A stretch of 64,000 nt of DNA from Melieria omissa (GCA_963971225.1 OZ020267.1:65500577-65564576); one strand, 5' to 3'; shown: positions 23,896 through 36,633, counted from the first letter of the stretch. The notes: a model not told the origin generated them from the sequence alone. A program made the numbers and translations.

Positions 23896-25708
23896 CAGAT
23901 ATTTTTGGATGCCTCTGCTTTTCGCGCCGTCTTCAGTCAGTCACACTAAGCATAAGAAGAATCCAGTGGGGTTTTTTTTAATGAAGTCTTTAGTGAATAT
24001 AAGCATTAAGTAATGGTCAGATAGTAAATATGTATGTATGTATGTATGGATATATAACTATTGTTTTATCAACTATGAGGGACTATTCGTTCTTTTAATT
24101 TCTTGTCTCTTCCGCAAAAAAAAAGTCAATTTTGCCTTATTTGGTATTGATTGTATTGGCATTCGAACTCCCACCCTCCTACCCTAACTTGTGATCTCTC
24201 AGATAACGCAAAATTGTTCTCTTCTTTTCAAGTTTATGGGCTTTTTTATTGTGCAAGAAATATTTGCTTGTCATCAAATATTTTTCAAGTGTGTTGTTAT
24301 GAGTGCAATTAGCTGCCAGCAAATCCACTTTTGCATTGCAAATTCCCACTGTGTTTATGGCCGTGTCGGGCCATATTCAAACAAATTGCATCCTCCAAGA
24401 CAGCGCGCACCCAAAAGCAACGCGCAGAAAAAGACGCCTCACACATGCTGTCTCTGTCTGCAGCCTGCAACGTGCACAGCTTCACGCACATCGAGTGCAG
24501 AGTTGCAAGCGGCTCAAAGTGGGCCAGCAGCAAAAGATACAAATCGAAACTAAGCAAAAAATATCGCAGCGATACGCACCGCACAGCACACAAACGTGCA
24601 CGGACGCCATTAAATCGATCGAACGTCGGCTGATGGAAACGCGGGGCGCATTGCGACGCTGAAAAGGGTGTGTACGCGTTGCAAGGCGCCAGTAAAGGGC
24701 ACACGGACGTGGCATGAGTTGGCCACAGAGTTCTGACTGTAAGTTGCGTGCACGCAGTGTGAGTGGGATGGAGGATGATGATGAGTGAAGTGAGTGAAGG
24801 CAGCTACAAAAACTGGTGTAAATGCAGACAAGGGTGGTTCCCACTTTTATCGCAGTCGAGCACCAATCAGGGCAGCGTTTCATTTTCATGTGTTTCACAT
24901 TAACCTGATTAACGACGCTGATGGCAAGCGGCACACTGAAAGAAATTTTGAAGAAATGCAGAATGGTGAACTAAGGAGAGAAATCCCTGAGATGTGGCAC
25001 TGGTGATAAAAAAGTTAAAGTAGTCAGACTGGAATTGAACTCTTCGCATAACAACGCTTGTAGTCTATTCTTCAGGCTTCTATGTGGCATCGCTAGGAAT
25101 ATGCCACAAGTTGCCATTTGAAAACTAACCTCACATCTGAGTCATAATGAAACAAATCAAGTTCAAGTTTACCATAGCCACGCCCTTCTTATCCACCTGC
25201 CATCTGGCTTCGCTAGGAACCTGTTTTATGTGTAATTAAACCTAACCTAACATCATATTGCTTTCCTTCGGGCATATCGTCGGCAGTATAGTTAAACTTA
25301 GTTTTAGATTTATTGCTTCATGTTTCACTGGTACTTATGGCTCACTGGTTTATTGGTTTGTGACGCCAGTCTAATTGTAATCAAATGTTTATCGATATCT
25401 CAACTTCTTCAAAAGTTATTGTACGCATCAGCTGGTCGCCAGAAGGACAGACAAATACACAGGGTGATATGCCATCCTACAATAATTCTAATCACGAGTA
25501 TACAAATGTTTCTATACCCAAACCGCCTTTTTTTTATTAATATCCTTAAAATATTGCAATATTAATTCCATCCAAGGACTGACTGATTTATCTACCTAAT
25601 CGCAAATATCCAAACCAACATCGAAAAATCACAATGTTTATTTATCAACACCCACTACCTCTTCTTCTTACCCCTAACTAACTGTTCTGTAAACATTCTC
25701 TTCCGCAG
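23896..25708. other. DNA just upstream of the main pnr exons
   Basis: A GC-rich block at 24.3-24.95 kb could hold an alternative pnr promoter or enhancer. Overlapping frames on both strands there show no domain. A TATG microsatellite (about 24029-24050) and an AACCTAACCT motif (about 25240) are present. The last bases before 25709 form a good polypyrimidine tract and acceptor (CTCTTCCGCAG). Confidence 0.4.
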
Positions 25709-27602
25709 ACCACATCCACACCGCCACAGCTGTCCGCAGCCGATCAGCACTTCACGCAGCTGTCACAGCGCGACAGCTACCACACCTACCACCTGCCCGA
25801 GCAACAGTCGACGCACTCGCTGAAAATGTATCACTCCAGCGCCGGCTATCCGGACCTGAGCGGCTCGGGCGTCTCGTCCTACCACCACCAGCAAACCGTC
25901 AACGCGCCCGTCTATGTGCCCTCGAACCGCGCCCTCACCAACAGCCAGTACAACCATGTGGCGGCGCACTTCGGCACCGCGGCCGCCCAAAACGCCTGGA
26001 CCACCGACAGCTTCGGCACGGCGCACGCCCAGCTGCCGGCCCAGTTCTACACGTCGTGGCGCGCCGCCTACGATCCCACCGGCTTTCAGCGCTCCTCGCC
26101 CTACGACAGCGCAATGGACTTTCAGTTCGGCGAGGGTCGCGAGTGCGTCAACTGCGGCGCCATCAGCACGCCGCTGTGGCGACGCGACGGCACCGGCCAC
26201 TACCTGTGCAACGCCTGCGGCCTCTACCACAAGATGAACGGCATGAATCGGCCGCTGATCAAGCCGAGCAAGCGACTGGTGAGTGCAGTGAGTGGTCCCT
26301 TCTTTTTCTCGCCTACTGTCCCCCTTGCGTTGAGGCGCCGATTTAAAGTTTCTCTCTGGCTTGCAGACCGCCACGCGGCGCCTGGGGTTGTGCTGCACCA
26401 ACTGCGGCACGCGCACCACCACGCTGTGGCGCCGTAACAACGAAGGCGAGCCGGTGTGCAACGCATGCGGACTGTACTTCAAGCTGCACGGCGTCAATCG
26501 GCCGCTGGCCATGCGCAAGGACGGCATACAGACGCGAAAGCGGAAGCCGAAGAAGTCGGGCGCTGCCGCCGACGGCTCCAAGGAGCTCAAGGGCGAAGAA
26601 GGTGAGTGCATACGCAGCAAAAATTGCTTTGCAAATAATTAAATGTTCAATAAATTTATTATTGCAGACTTGAAACCGTCGCTGGCGCTGGAGCGGCACA
26701 GCCTCCCGGCCAAACTGCACTCGGACCTGGGTTTCAAGAGTAGCGTTGGCGGCAACAGCAACAACAGTAGCGGCGGCAACGGTGGTGGCAGCAATCCTCT
26801 GCACAATCTCAGCCTGGGCTCTGTCTCCTCGTCGGCGCTGCACAATCCGCTCGGTCACCATCACATGCACCTGCCGCCCGCGTCCGTCCAACAAAGCCGC
26901 CACTCGGCCATTGCGCACACACATTCCAGCGCCAATGCACTCTCCTCGGGCGCATCGTCTGGCGTGTCTTCCGCGGCCGTAGTCTCGTCGGCAGCGGCTG
27001 CGCTCAACTCGAACCTCTACTCGTCGCCGCTCAGCGTGCAGAGCAACGCGAGCGCCATGCAGCTGTCGGCCTCCGCCTTCGGTGCGCACGGCGTCTCCAA
27101 ATACGAGCACCTGCTCTCGTCCTCGGCCAACAGTGCCGGCCAAACGTCTGCCGCGCTGGCGAACGGCATCTCCGCCAGCACGCCCAGCCCCAACTATCAC
27201 CACTCGGCAGCGGCGGCGGCGGTGCACTTGCACCACCATCACCACCACGCCGCAGCGCACCATGCGGCACACCACTCGGTGGCGCTGGGACAGCACAGCT
27301 CGGCACTGGGCGCCAGCGGTGGCGGCGGAGGCGGTGCGAGTGGGAACAGCGGCGGCGGTGGCTACAGCGTCAAATCGGAGGCCAGCGCCTCCAACTACGA
27401 CTACATGAACCAATGCTACTTCGGCGGGTCGTTCGGTGCGCTGAGCGCCTCCACGGCGGCGACAGCTGGCTCGGGCGTGGGCGTGGGCATGGGCATGGGC
27501 GTCGGCATGGGCGTGGGCATGCACAGTTCGGCGACTGAGCTGGCCGGCTACCACCACCAACACAACGTCATACAAGCGGCCAAACTAATGGCCACATCGT
27601 AA
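25709..27602 (+). CDS. pnr: GATA zinc-finger transcription factor Pannier, main exons
   Basis: Three exons are joined in frame: 25709-26278, 26367-26601 and 26668-27602 (TAA). Introns are 88 and 66 bp with clean GT-AG ends. They encode 579 residues, counted from the first codon of exon 1. Finger 1 uses cysteines 146, 149, 167 and 170; finger 2 uses 200, 203, 221 and 224. Both are C-x2-C-x17-C-x2-C with LWRR and NACG signatures, and one intron falls between them. A basic tail follows finger 2. The C-terminal half is low-complexity: Ser/Ala, His-rich (about 27220-27275), Gly-rich and a Gly-Val-Met run (27473-27522), ending in a short conserved-looking helix. In flies Pnr is nuclear, binds GATA sites, and patterns dorsal ectoderm, heart and thoracic bristles, restrained by the cofactor U-shaped. 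The N-terminal residues before 25709 come from an upstream exon. A start at 25826 (MYHSS) is possible for a shorter isoform. Exons are much more GC-rich than their surroundings. Confidence 0.93.
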
Positions 27603-28250
27603 ACGTTGACTGCTGTGATTTCCCCCGCCCCCTACTCCCACAAGCACTGCAAAGCAAGAAGCTTCTTGGCTGGATTGCTGTGTTTTCCGCAAAAAAGACT
27701 TTTTCTTTGTCAGAAACATTCATAGTTGAAAGACTCTCACATGAAGACGCAAGGAGCTCGAACTGAGAGTCTTCGCATGTAAATAGATTCTAGTTCCAAT
27801 ATGAAAGGCGCAGCCCATTGTGGTTCATGCAGCGTCGACACAGAACATGTACAAAGACATAAGTAATGAGAGAGAATGTAATTAAAATATATTTGTAATG
27901 TAGTGTAAGGAAATCGGCTACGCGCATAGAATCGTTTTTATTTGTGTAGTAATTAAGCCATTCAGAAAATATCGAATGCATCAAGTTGTGTTTGTTGGCC
28001 AAAACTAATGGCAACCGATATTTTCTGTTCATTGAGAGAAATAGCCGTGATTGTTTGTATTTTAATCCTAATTACATTTACATCAAATTCAATACGTAAA
28101 AATGTTTCACATTTAGATTAGCCAATTAATTTAAGCAAAAATATTATTAAAAAAACACCTAAATTAAACTAAACTACTTAATGCATAAATAAAATAATAA
28201 AATTGCAAAATTCAACAATTCTTCGTTTTTATTTATAAAAAATTAGTAAA
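27603..28250 (+). other. Probable pnr 3' untranslated region
   Basis: AT-rich sequence follows the stop codon, with several AATAAA-type hexamers near 28187-28200 that could end the transcript. An inverted pair (AGACTCTCACATG and CATGCGAAGACTCTC on the other strand) at about 27731-27779 could form a stem. Confidence 0.45.
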
Positions 28251-28960
28251 AAAAATAATAAAATAAAATAACATAAAATAAAATAAAATAAAATAAAATA
28301 AAATAATTGTAAATAAATATATAAATACGTAACGTCTAATAAATTAACAAGTAAATAACCCATATCTGTGATAAATTACTAACAGAAAACAAACACAATA
28401 GTGCTGAAGTGGCTTGCGGTTCGCTTACTGCCGCCATATTCAGTTTTAATGGACCCCACCTCGCGCGGTATGTGGGGGGGAGAGAGGCCGTGGGAAATAA
28501 AATAAAATAAAATAAAATAAAATAAAATAAAATTAAATTAAATTAAATTAAATTAAAAAAAATTGCAATATTTCACGACTCTCCGAATTTATAAAGAAAA
28601 CAATAAAATTGCAAAATTCAAAATTTTTTCTAATGAAGTTTAATTTACAAATAAATAAATAAAATAAAAAAAAATTGCAAATTGTCTCGATTCTTCGAAT
28701 GGTATTTTATTTATAAAGAAAACAATAAAATTGTAAAATGCAACAATTTTTCTGATGAAGTTTTATTTACAAATAAATAAATAAATAAATCAAATTAAAA
28801 AAAATTTATTAAAAATAAATAAACCAAAAAAAATAAAATTAAATACAAATAAATAATAATTGCAAAACTTCACGACTCTTCGAATGCAAATAAATAATTA
28901 ATAAATAAAATAAATTGCAAAATTCAAGAACTTATCGAATGAATTTCTATTTATTTATCA
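28251..28960. repeat. A-rich low-complexity region (AAAAT / AAATA units)
   Basis: AAAAT pentamer runs at about 28262-28306 and 28496-28558, and AAATA-type runs to about 28920. Between them a motif containing GCAAAATTCA and TCTTCGAATG recurs three to four times, so the region is a diverged tandem array with a GC-rich insert near 28410-28490. Confidence 0.75.
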
Positions 28961-29741
28961 CTTGTTCAAAAAAAGTTGACCAGCTTCTTCAAGCTTTTAT
29001 ATACGAAATACGACGGTGAGTGTTATTTGACTTTTCGACATTTTTTTCATGTCTTGAAGTCTCATTGTTCTCAAATACAGTTCAATAATGTTTCACCAAT
29101 TCTAACAGTTTCTAATCACAACTAACTCAACAAATGATTTCAAGTTAAAATACAATTTGAAAAGTAATTAGGAATTGAAGCAAAATTTTCAGTTAGAAAG
29201 ATTCGAATTGAGTTATAAATTTTTTTTTTCCAAAAATTATAATTTAAAAAAATTTTGTTAATTTATGAAATTTATAAAATTCGATGTAAAACTTCGATGC
29301 CAATTCTGCAGAGAACTGAAAAACAAAACGTTTTGACTGTACATAAGTGTAACTATTTAAATTTTCTTGTACAATATTTTCAAAATTTTGCTTTAAGCCT
29401 GCAATTTTTTTGCGTGTAATACGAGTTGGTTTGTGGTTTGTGGCTTGGAGTATAAGAAATCTATAAGCTCTGTTTTAGCCAATACGTGAACCGGATTCGA
29501 ACAGTTTTGTTTATCATCAAGTTTAAGCCGAGCGCGTTCGTAGTGCTTGTCAGCGAATAAAATGTTAACTTGGAAACATTTGATATAAATATATATCCTG
29601 AGTTTTTGTTAACTGTTAACCAATTTTTCAGAAATTGATTTTAAGCTTTATTGACCATTTTAATTCAGTTAAGAGAAAACGTTTTGAATAAAACTGCTGT
29701 GACATTGCATTCCATATTCACAATTTAAAACCACAGTTTAA
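28961..29741. other. AT-rich intergenic DNA, nothing seen
   Basis: No open frame or structured repeat is visible up to the 83-bp MITE. Confidence 0.45.
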
Positions 29742-29824
29742 ACCCTTTCAGTCACAATGTCCAATATATTGGACTACAGCCCCTACAATTCATACAGCCC
29801 GATTTACTTTCATGTCGGAAAGGG
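29742..29824 (+). mobile_element. 83-bp TTAA-flanked micro-MITE, copy 1
   Basis: Bounded by TTAA (29738-29741 and 29825-29828). Its ends form a short inverted repeat (CCCTTTC and GAAAGGG), and a central 16-bp palindrome reads GTCCAATATATTGGAC. It matches copy 2 at 36843-36925 almost throughout, in opposite orientation. CCC at the tip and a TTAA target fit the piggyBac superfamily. Confidence 0.8.
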
Positions 29825-32800
29825 TTAAGATTATAAACTAAAATCTATTAAGTATATCACAGCTTTACTTTTACTAACCAAATATTTACAAATACTCTAA
29901 ACCCAGCAGCTTCAATTTCGTTTCGTGAGACCTAAGTACCATTTGAATCTCGTTTGTGTCAGTGCCATCAGAAATTGTTTGTAATTTAAATATAACTTTG
30001 GACTCAAACTCTACACTGAACTCATGCAAATTCAAGAGTAAGTTTATCAACAAACAACTCACGTTCCCACAACCCACGAGGGCAACAAACCTTCCAAGCC
30101 GCATTGACCCCAATAATCCACATTTGATTGATTTCCAGTGCAGTGTGCATAGATAGTTAAAAATTGCCAAACATCATTTGAAATTCCACACAAATGCGGA
30201 ATGTTGCATTTGAGTTGTCTCCCTTGAGCCCAAAAATCCCATTAAAATGCACTCAACACAAACAAACGAGTCCCTGCCCTGCCAAAGCCCATTTGTGATT
30301 CCACAAGCGCGACAACACCACACTGCAATAATCGGTGGCTGCCAAAACGTCGCGCATACAAATGGGCGGCTGACCTTCAAAACAGTGCGACAGACACATT
30401 TTCGAGCGCAAACTTCAAAGGCCGCCGCCCGCAGAAGCTGCAGTGGCGACCTGTGGTTTACACGAATTTCCCAACAGCCGAAACGATTTCCGCAGCTTCC
30501 ACTTCCGCCGTGACTGCTTTTTTCAACACTTGTTGTTTTTGTTTGGCAATCGTGCAATCGTGAATGGGATCGTCAACAGACACGACACAACAATTAACAC
30601 ATCGCGCTGCTGCGGCAATTATTGGCAGCCAGCTAACTGAAAAGCAATAACAGGCGCCAAGCGGTGTCGACTACAAAAACACAATGAAAGCAAATAATTG
30701 CAGCAAAGTTCGCAGTGGCCGATCGACCAACGTGACAAGAAATTTGAAGAAATTAAGCCGCAAAAGAGTGAAGCAAAAACAAACCGCAACAAAAGCACTG
30801 AAAACAAGTGTAATAACAACAAAAATTGCATAATAATCGGAACGGACCATTTCAACGGGACGGGAACATTTCAACGCCAACGGGCGAGAGATGAGGGCCG
30901 CTGGCGCCAAATGTTTCGCTTTGCGTTTTTGTTTACGATGTTTCGCGGCCAAGCGCATCGAACGGTGATATTTTTGGCGCGCAGCACTGCGCACTGGAGT
31001 CGGCTTGGCGGTGCGGCGAGCGAGTGCAGGCGTTGCAGTTGAAGGGGGCCACGGCTTGCGGGAACTAGTTTCCGCCAACATCGCAACAAGTGGCAAGCTA
31101 CGTCTCGTCGATTGGGTAAACAACAATGAGGTAACAGAGTGAGCCAAGCAACCGGTACCTATGCGTGTTTGAGTTATTTGAAATTATGCAATTGACGCGG
31201 CCGCAACCGATTGAACTGATTGATGCCGTAAACTGGACAGCAACGTGTTGCGCTCTTCAACACACTTTTTTGAAAGATAAATGCATTGGAAAGAAGGTGA
31301 AAGATCTGTCAGTGAGAGAAAGCAATCACAAGTTTAGAAATGTGCAAATAATGCAAATTCTGCAAATGACTTTTAATGGACTAAAAGTTACTCATCTGCA
31401 GTTGTCTTCATCTCTGCAAAAATACTTTGTTATTCTGTAAGGACTAAGTTTAGAAAGTTCTTTACATGCGATTAGTTTCAATCGTCAGTTTTTCAAATCA
31501 AATCAAAATGTGATCAATTTGGTTGCAGATAGATTGAGCGCTGCGATAAACGAAAACTGGAAAGTAATCACAAGTTTGTCTACGGCAATCGAACATAGAA
31601 ATATTTGAATCACACAATTTGTGCTATTGACGATAGCCTAGAAAACATCTTTGATTTGCTCATTGCTTTCTTTGAATTGAAAATTCATGGAACAAGTCCA
31701 AGGATAGTTCTGATGTCAGGCAAATTAAAGTTTATGGCTTCTGTTACGATTTAGGAACAATTTCAAATTAATCCACAAAATAAGAAAAAACTAAATTCGG
31801 TCTCTGAGAAGTCAATGACAATCTTCAAAGAACAAAATCTTAAAAACATCATCTTTGAAAACACTCTCCACGTGTATTTTGCAAAAATATTAGACGCTTC
31901 AAGTTGCAAGTAGAAATTTCTCGAATACACAAATTTGCAAAATCTCTCTATTGCCTTCAACTCTCGTGACTGAAGCACAGAGTTGGCCGCAATATTCGTG
32001 CAAATGTCGCATAACCATGGACAACATTCAACTAATCAAAGACCAATTAAGGCTCGACCGGGCAACGCGACACGAACGGAAACCAGTCGTTGTGGCTATG
32101 TGGCAATTTTAAAGACCCCTTCCCCTCCCATGAAAGTAAACGTCAAACCAGAAGTGAATTTTCCTTTTGTTTTCATGCGTCCCAACAACAACGAAAAAGC
32201 ACAAAAAACCAGATGTAAATAAAAGTCGAATAATGACGAAAAAGTTAAGTGAACATGAACCACCAAAACCAAAACCTTGATCCACCACAACGGGCGGCGG
32301 CGCAATCACGCAGCGTCAGCGACCAACTGATTGACCATTTGGGGCGGCAGGCACCAAGCATGGAAAAGTGGGAAAAGTGCACCAACAACGGCAACGTTTG
32401 TAAAAGTGTAAAAGCAGCTGCTGCCGCATTACGTTCGCTGTCGAATGACTTAATGGCATTTTTTGTGTGCAGTCGTTGAAAATAAAGAAATTACGTGTGC
32501 CGCTGCAGCTACATGTGATGGCTTACATTTTGGCTGCGGGCGCACATTAACAACAACAACATCATCATCATTACGGTCAACATAGTCAACCGGCCGCTGG
32601 CACAACAAACAGACGGACAAACAGACAGACAGACATGCTGCTGATCGCTAGTCGTAAAACGTTGAAGCTGAAAGCGGCAGCAGTAAACAAAAAAACCGGC
32701 AACACACACCGTCAATGGGTGTGTGCACGCATCGGCTGCTGTCAAGCTTTGGGCAGCAGCAATGGTAAAAAGCGGTTAAATGTCAGCGCCGACAACGACA

Positions 32801-32998
32801 ACGACAACGCTTGCTCCCAACTGGCAACAATTGCAAGGCAACATTTCGCTGTGAGCTGTTGACGGTGTCGGTTGTTTGGTTGATACATTCGGTTGCAAGA
32901 AATTCGCAGCATTGAATTCAATAGAAAAGCAGCATTGATCCAATAGAAAAAGGATAACACTCATACGCCCCGTTGCGCTCGACTTTAAATTACCAAAA
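29825..32998. other. Intergenic DNA between pnr and takeout-like gene A
   Basis: No gene is supported. GC-richer blocks at 30.2-31.1 kb and 32.2-32.9 kb carry overlapping domain-free frames on both strands. The last 100 bp before 32999 are probably the 5' untranslated region of gene A. Confidence 0.4.
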
Positions 32999-35900
32999 AT
33001 GCTGTGCGCTGCCAGAAACTGGAAACTGCAACTCGGTTTGGGACTGTTGAGCTTTGTTTGCGTATCGAATGTTGCTGCCTATACGCGCGAGATTATCAAC
33101 AATGCACCGCAGCTGCAAGAAAGACGTAAGGATAATGCTTATGTGATTGAATTGTTGCTGGATTTAAGTGAAATTAATGAAAAAGTTGTTTAAAGAATTT
33201 GATGGTGTTACAATCAGATGAGGCTGGCAATTGAGACAAAGTCAAAAATTAATTAAAATTAAAAATGTTTTTAACTCTCTTGTAAAGTGTGCATCAGTGG
33301 CGTCGAAATTTGCAAATTTTAATTATAAAAGTGGTCCTATCATATGTTTGAAAGTGCCTCTAGATGCAGTTTGAACTTTGAATTCTTCTGCCACAGTAAA
33401 TTTTTAATTTAACTAGTAAAAAAAAGGAGAAAGAGAAGAACTTCTAACCTTAAAAAAATTCTCAATTAGTTCGGAAAACATTTTTGTGTATTTTTTTCGT
33501 CTAAAGTTTGTAAATACAGCAGTCCATGGTATTTGTTAATGTTTGAAATGACGATTTGCAAGAAACAAAGATTATTCTTTTTATTTTTTACTTTGATTTC
33601 GCAACCAAAAAACGGCCGCCTGTCGACCTGGAAGGTGTCAAAATATGTACCGAACTTCAAAACAAAACAATGCTTATTTGCTAAACAAATTTGTGTAAGA
33701 TTCCCAAGCACATTAAAAAAGAAGTACGCACTAATTTTCCAGAAAAATTTTAATATATTTTTTCATATTTAAATAAATTGTTTTCATATCAAAGTAGATG
33801 CTCCAAAAATTATCCAATTATTTTTATCAGTTAACGCTGTTTTGATGGCTAGAATGGTGTTGCCTCTTAATGACTGTTTAATGGAAATTATAAGCAAATT
33901 TACTGATATACTTTATTCAAGCAACGAGCTTAAATATTTGTACGAGGGCAAAAAAACTGGTCATCGCCAGTTAAGGGGGGAGACTCGTCTAGGACATCTT
34001 AAATGAGGACAAATTCAAATTATTGTGTATATGTATATATTACAAAAATCGATGAAGTAACCTTACAAGTACAATCTGGAGGATAAAAACTGACAAAAAA
34101 ATGTTTTTCACTTTTAAATAATTATATTATATCGTCCAAAAGCAAGGTTGTTTGGAGCGCCGAGCTACCGGAAGACCTTCAATGCGGGCGTGATAGCAGT
34201 CGTTATTTTGATCTGAAACACATAAATTCAAAAAAATTTTAATCTACATGAAAATACCTTCTATTTGAACTAAAATATAAAAAAAATTTTGAAAATACGA
34301 AAAGTTGTGGGTCTCCAAAATAAAAGTTCGATTTTTACAGCGAAAATTTATAATTTGTACGCAACAAAAAATTATTTATTATTAATTTTTATGTAATTTT
34401 TTTTATGTAATTTTAGTTTAAATAGAAGCCTAATTCATATGCTTTCGAAAAAGTCCTGGTTTGTAGAAATCCGTCAAGAAATATTGTTTTTATTACGCCC
34501 GCAGTTTTAAAAAATACTGTTTTGAGAAAATCACCTTCAAAGTTTAATTTGCGCTTATCTGCTTAAGGCTTGATTACACGTAACCAGTAGAGTGAGAAGA
34601 CAGCAACTCGAACGAGTACTCGTTTCGTCTAAACGGTAAGGCGAGTTCTTGATTGAGTCAGTGATCGATGAAAGTGGCGAGAGAGCCACTAGAATCACAT
34701 TTTGTTTGCTAGGCCGAGCGACCACTACTTTACCGTTATATTTTTCTCTTTCCGCAGCGATTCGTGCAATCGCTCGTCACATGCGGCATCGCTCGTGACA
34801 TGCGGTATGCGTCACACACCACTTTTCGCTCGGTTGAGTTTAATTGCGCGAGTTGCTTAGTTCATTTTGTGCATTGTAAAGGCTTGATTACACGTAACGA
34901 GTCGAGTGACGAGACATCAAAATGGTACTAGGCCGAAAGAATTGGGATAGCGAGCAAAAGCGACGAGTTGTTCAAACGTATTTCGACACGCGGCGAGTCA
35001 GTTCGGTTTAACAATGCACAAAATGAACTAAGCAACTCGCGCAATTAAACTCAACCGAGCGAAAAGTGGTGTGTGACGCATACCGCATGTCACGAGCGAT
35101 TGCGCGAATCGCTGCGAAAAGAGAAAAATATAACGGTAAAGTAGTGGTCGCTCGGCCTAGCAAACAAAATGTGATTCTAGTGGCTCTCTCGCCACTTTCA
35201 TCGGTGACTGACTCAATCAAGAACTCGCCTTACCGTTTAGACGAAACGAGTACTCGTTCGAGTTGCTGTCTTCTCACTCTACTCGTTACGTGTAATCAAG
35301 CCTTAAAACCGAACTGACTCGCCGCGTGTCGAAATACGTTTGAACAACTCGTCGCTTTTGCTCGCTATCCCAATTCTTTCGGCCTAGTACCATTTTGATG
35401 TCTCGTCACTCGACTCGTTACGTGTAATCAAGCCTTTAGTCTACGCGTGGCGAGTCAGAGGCTGTTACTTCGAAAATATTTCGAATTTCGACTTGAAATT
35501 TTGTAGGATTATTTTTAGATATGTATTCGAATGATTAAAACTATTTTCAAAAATTGAATTTTTTTAACCCTCTAAACGAGTCTCCCCCCTTAATGCAATG
35601 CAGACCGCAATCAGCTGCTCACAATTGTAGCTTATCTCGCGCAACATTGTATAGTAAGCAAACAATTGGAGCGTTATCAATTATGTAAAGCGCCCCAACT
35701 CGACATTAAGTTCGTATAATTACAAAAATACCAAATGTAATACTCGCTTTAAAACCCCACCAAACAACTCTACTCAAACAACTTTCCCTTCATTCCATTT
35801 TAATTTGTATGTTTTTCAATTCTTCTCGCATTAGCCACGTGGCTGCGGACCTGTAAGCGTGCCAGCCCCAACGAAGACAAATGCTTTCGGCGTTTCTTCG

Positions 35901-36633
35901 AGGGCTGCTTTCCCGCGCTGGCTGCCGGCGTGCCGGAGATTGGCATCAAAAGCTTCGAGCCGCTGCACATCGACCAAGTGTCCGTGTCCAAGGGCAGCGG
36001 CAATCTGGTGCTGTCCGGCGGCTTCCAGAATCTGATCATACGCGGCCCGTCGAACGCCACTGTGCGGCGCGCCAAGTACATACAAGTTGTCCTGCTTGAC
36101 TTGACCTGAACCTAACCTCACTCTTTTTTATAGTCTGGATCTGGAGAAGCGCATATTGAATTTTGAGCTTGAATTGCCGCTGCTGCGCATACGCGCCAAA
36201 TATAATCTCAAGGGCAACATTCTGCTGCTGCCGCTAATTGGCAATGGCGACGTGGCTATGGCGCTGAAGGGCGTCCGAACGGCCGTTTACACCAAGATTC
36301 ATCTCAGCAACGAGCCGGAGGTGAGTAGTGGCTGTGCAATGGTTAGTGGGCGTTTTTAAAAGTGTTTGGTTTTGTGTTATGTGTCGACAGGAAGTCATAC
36401 ATATCGACGAGATGAAGGTGACCTTCAATGTGGGCGCAATGCGCATTCATCTGAGCAATTTGTTCAATGGCAACGAGATCTTGGCCGCATCCATTAACAA
36501 TTTCCTCAATCAGAACGGCAACGAGGTGATAGCCGAACTGCGCCCCGATCTGGAATTGGGACTGGCGGACATTTTTCACGCGCTGTGGAATAATGTCTTC
36601 TCGAAGATTCCCACCAAACTGTGGCTGCTGTGA
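32999..36633 (+). CDS. Takeout/JHBP-family secreted protein (gene A)
   Basis: Four exons join in frame: 32999-33125, 35835-36075, 36134-36320 and 36391-36633 (TGA), giving 265 residues, a usual length for the family. Exon 1 encodes a signal peptide (hydrophobic LGLGLLSFVCVSNVAA). Exon 2 opens with the family cysteine pair, CKRASPNEDKC (C-x9-C), then PEIGIKSFEPLHID. Exon 4 holds MRIHLSNLFNGNEIL, the LFNG motif typical of takeout proteins. Family members are extracellular carriers of hydrophobic ligands, with roles in feeding, circadian output and courtship known for takeout itself; the ligand here is unknown. The first intron is 2.7 kb and contains nested transposons (33975-35589). The other introns are 58 and 70 bp. 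I believe the Drosophila orthologue is CG10264, from memory and without a search. The gene converges on gene B. Confidence 0.9.
34566..35435. mobile_element. Outer Harbinger-like MITE, split by its own inverted copy
   Basis: The ends start AGGCTTGATTACACGTAAC and finish with its reverse complement. The flanking 3-bp duplication is TTA (34563-34565 and 35436-35438). The TWA-type 3-bp target fits PIF/Harbinger elements. Its two halves, 34566-34876 and 35307-35435, together equal the reverse complement of the inner copy at 34880-35303. It is noncoding. Confidence 0.82.
34880..35303. mobile_element. Inner Harbinger-like MITE, 424 bp, inserted in reverse
   Basis: This copy has complete ends (AGGCTTGATTACACGTAACG at the left, its complement at the right; inverted repeat of about 35 bp with some mismatches). 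It is flanked by TAA on both sides (34877-34879 and 35304-35306). It interrupts the outer copy, which is the same family in the other orientation. Short frames inside it are by-products of the repeat. Confidence 0.85.

Larger units (their letters stand above)
33975..35589. mobile_element. TTAA-flanked element hosting nested MITEs
   Basis: The borders are TTAA at 33971-33974 and 35590-35593. The ends read GGGGGGAGACTCGT inwards from the left and from the right, an inverted repeat of about 14 bp. Total interior is 1615 bp, of which 34566-35435 is a later insertion, leaving about 745 bp of original element. That is close to the 715 bp of the related element at 5336-6050, which also starts GGGGGG. 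No transposase motif is visible. Confidence 0.78.

Noticed and set aside
24303..24934. Overlapping 100-150 codon frames on both strands near 24.3-24.9 kb as a possible pnr N-terminal exon
   Set aside because: No frame shows a GATA-factor N-terminus or ends at a good donor in the right phase; the GC-rich block more likely is regulatory.
26343..27575. 410-codon open frame antisense to pnr
   Set aside because: It mirrors the GC-rich, codon-biased pnr exons and crosses the pnr intron at 26602-26667. Its sequence is Arg/Ala/Val low-complexity with no domain, as expected for a shadow frame.
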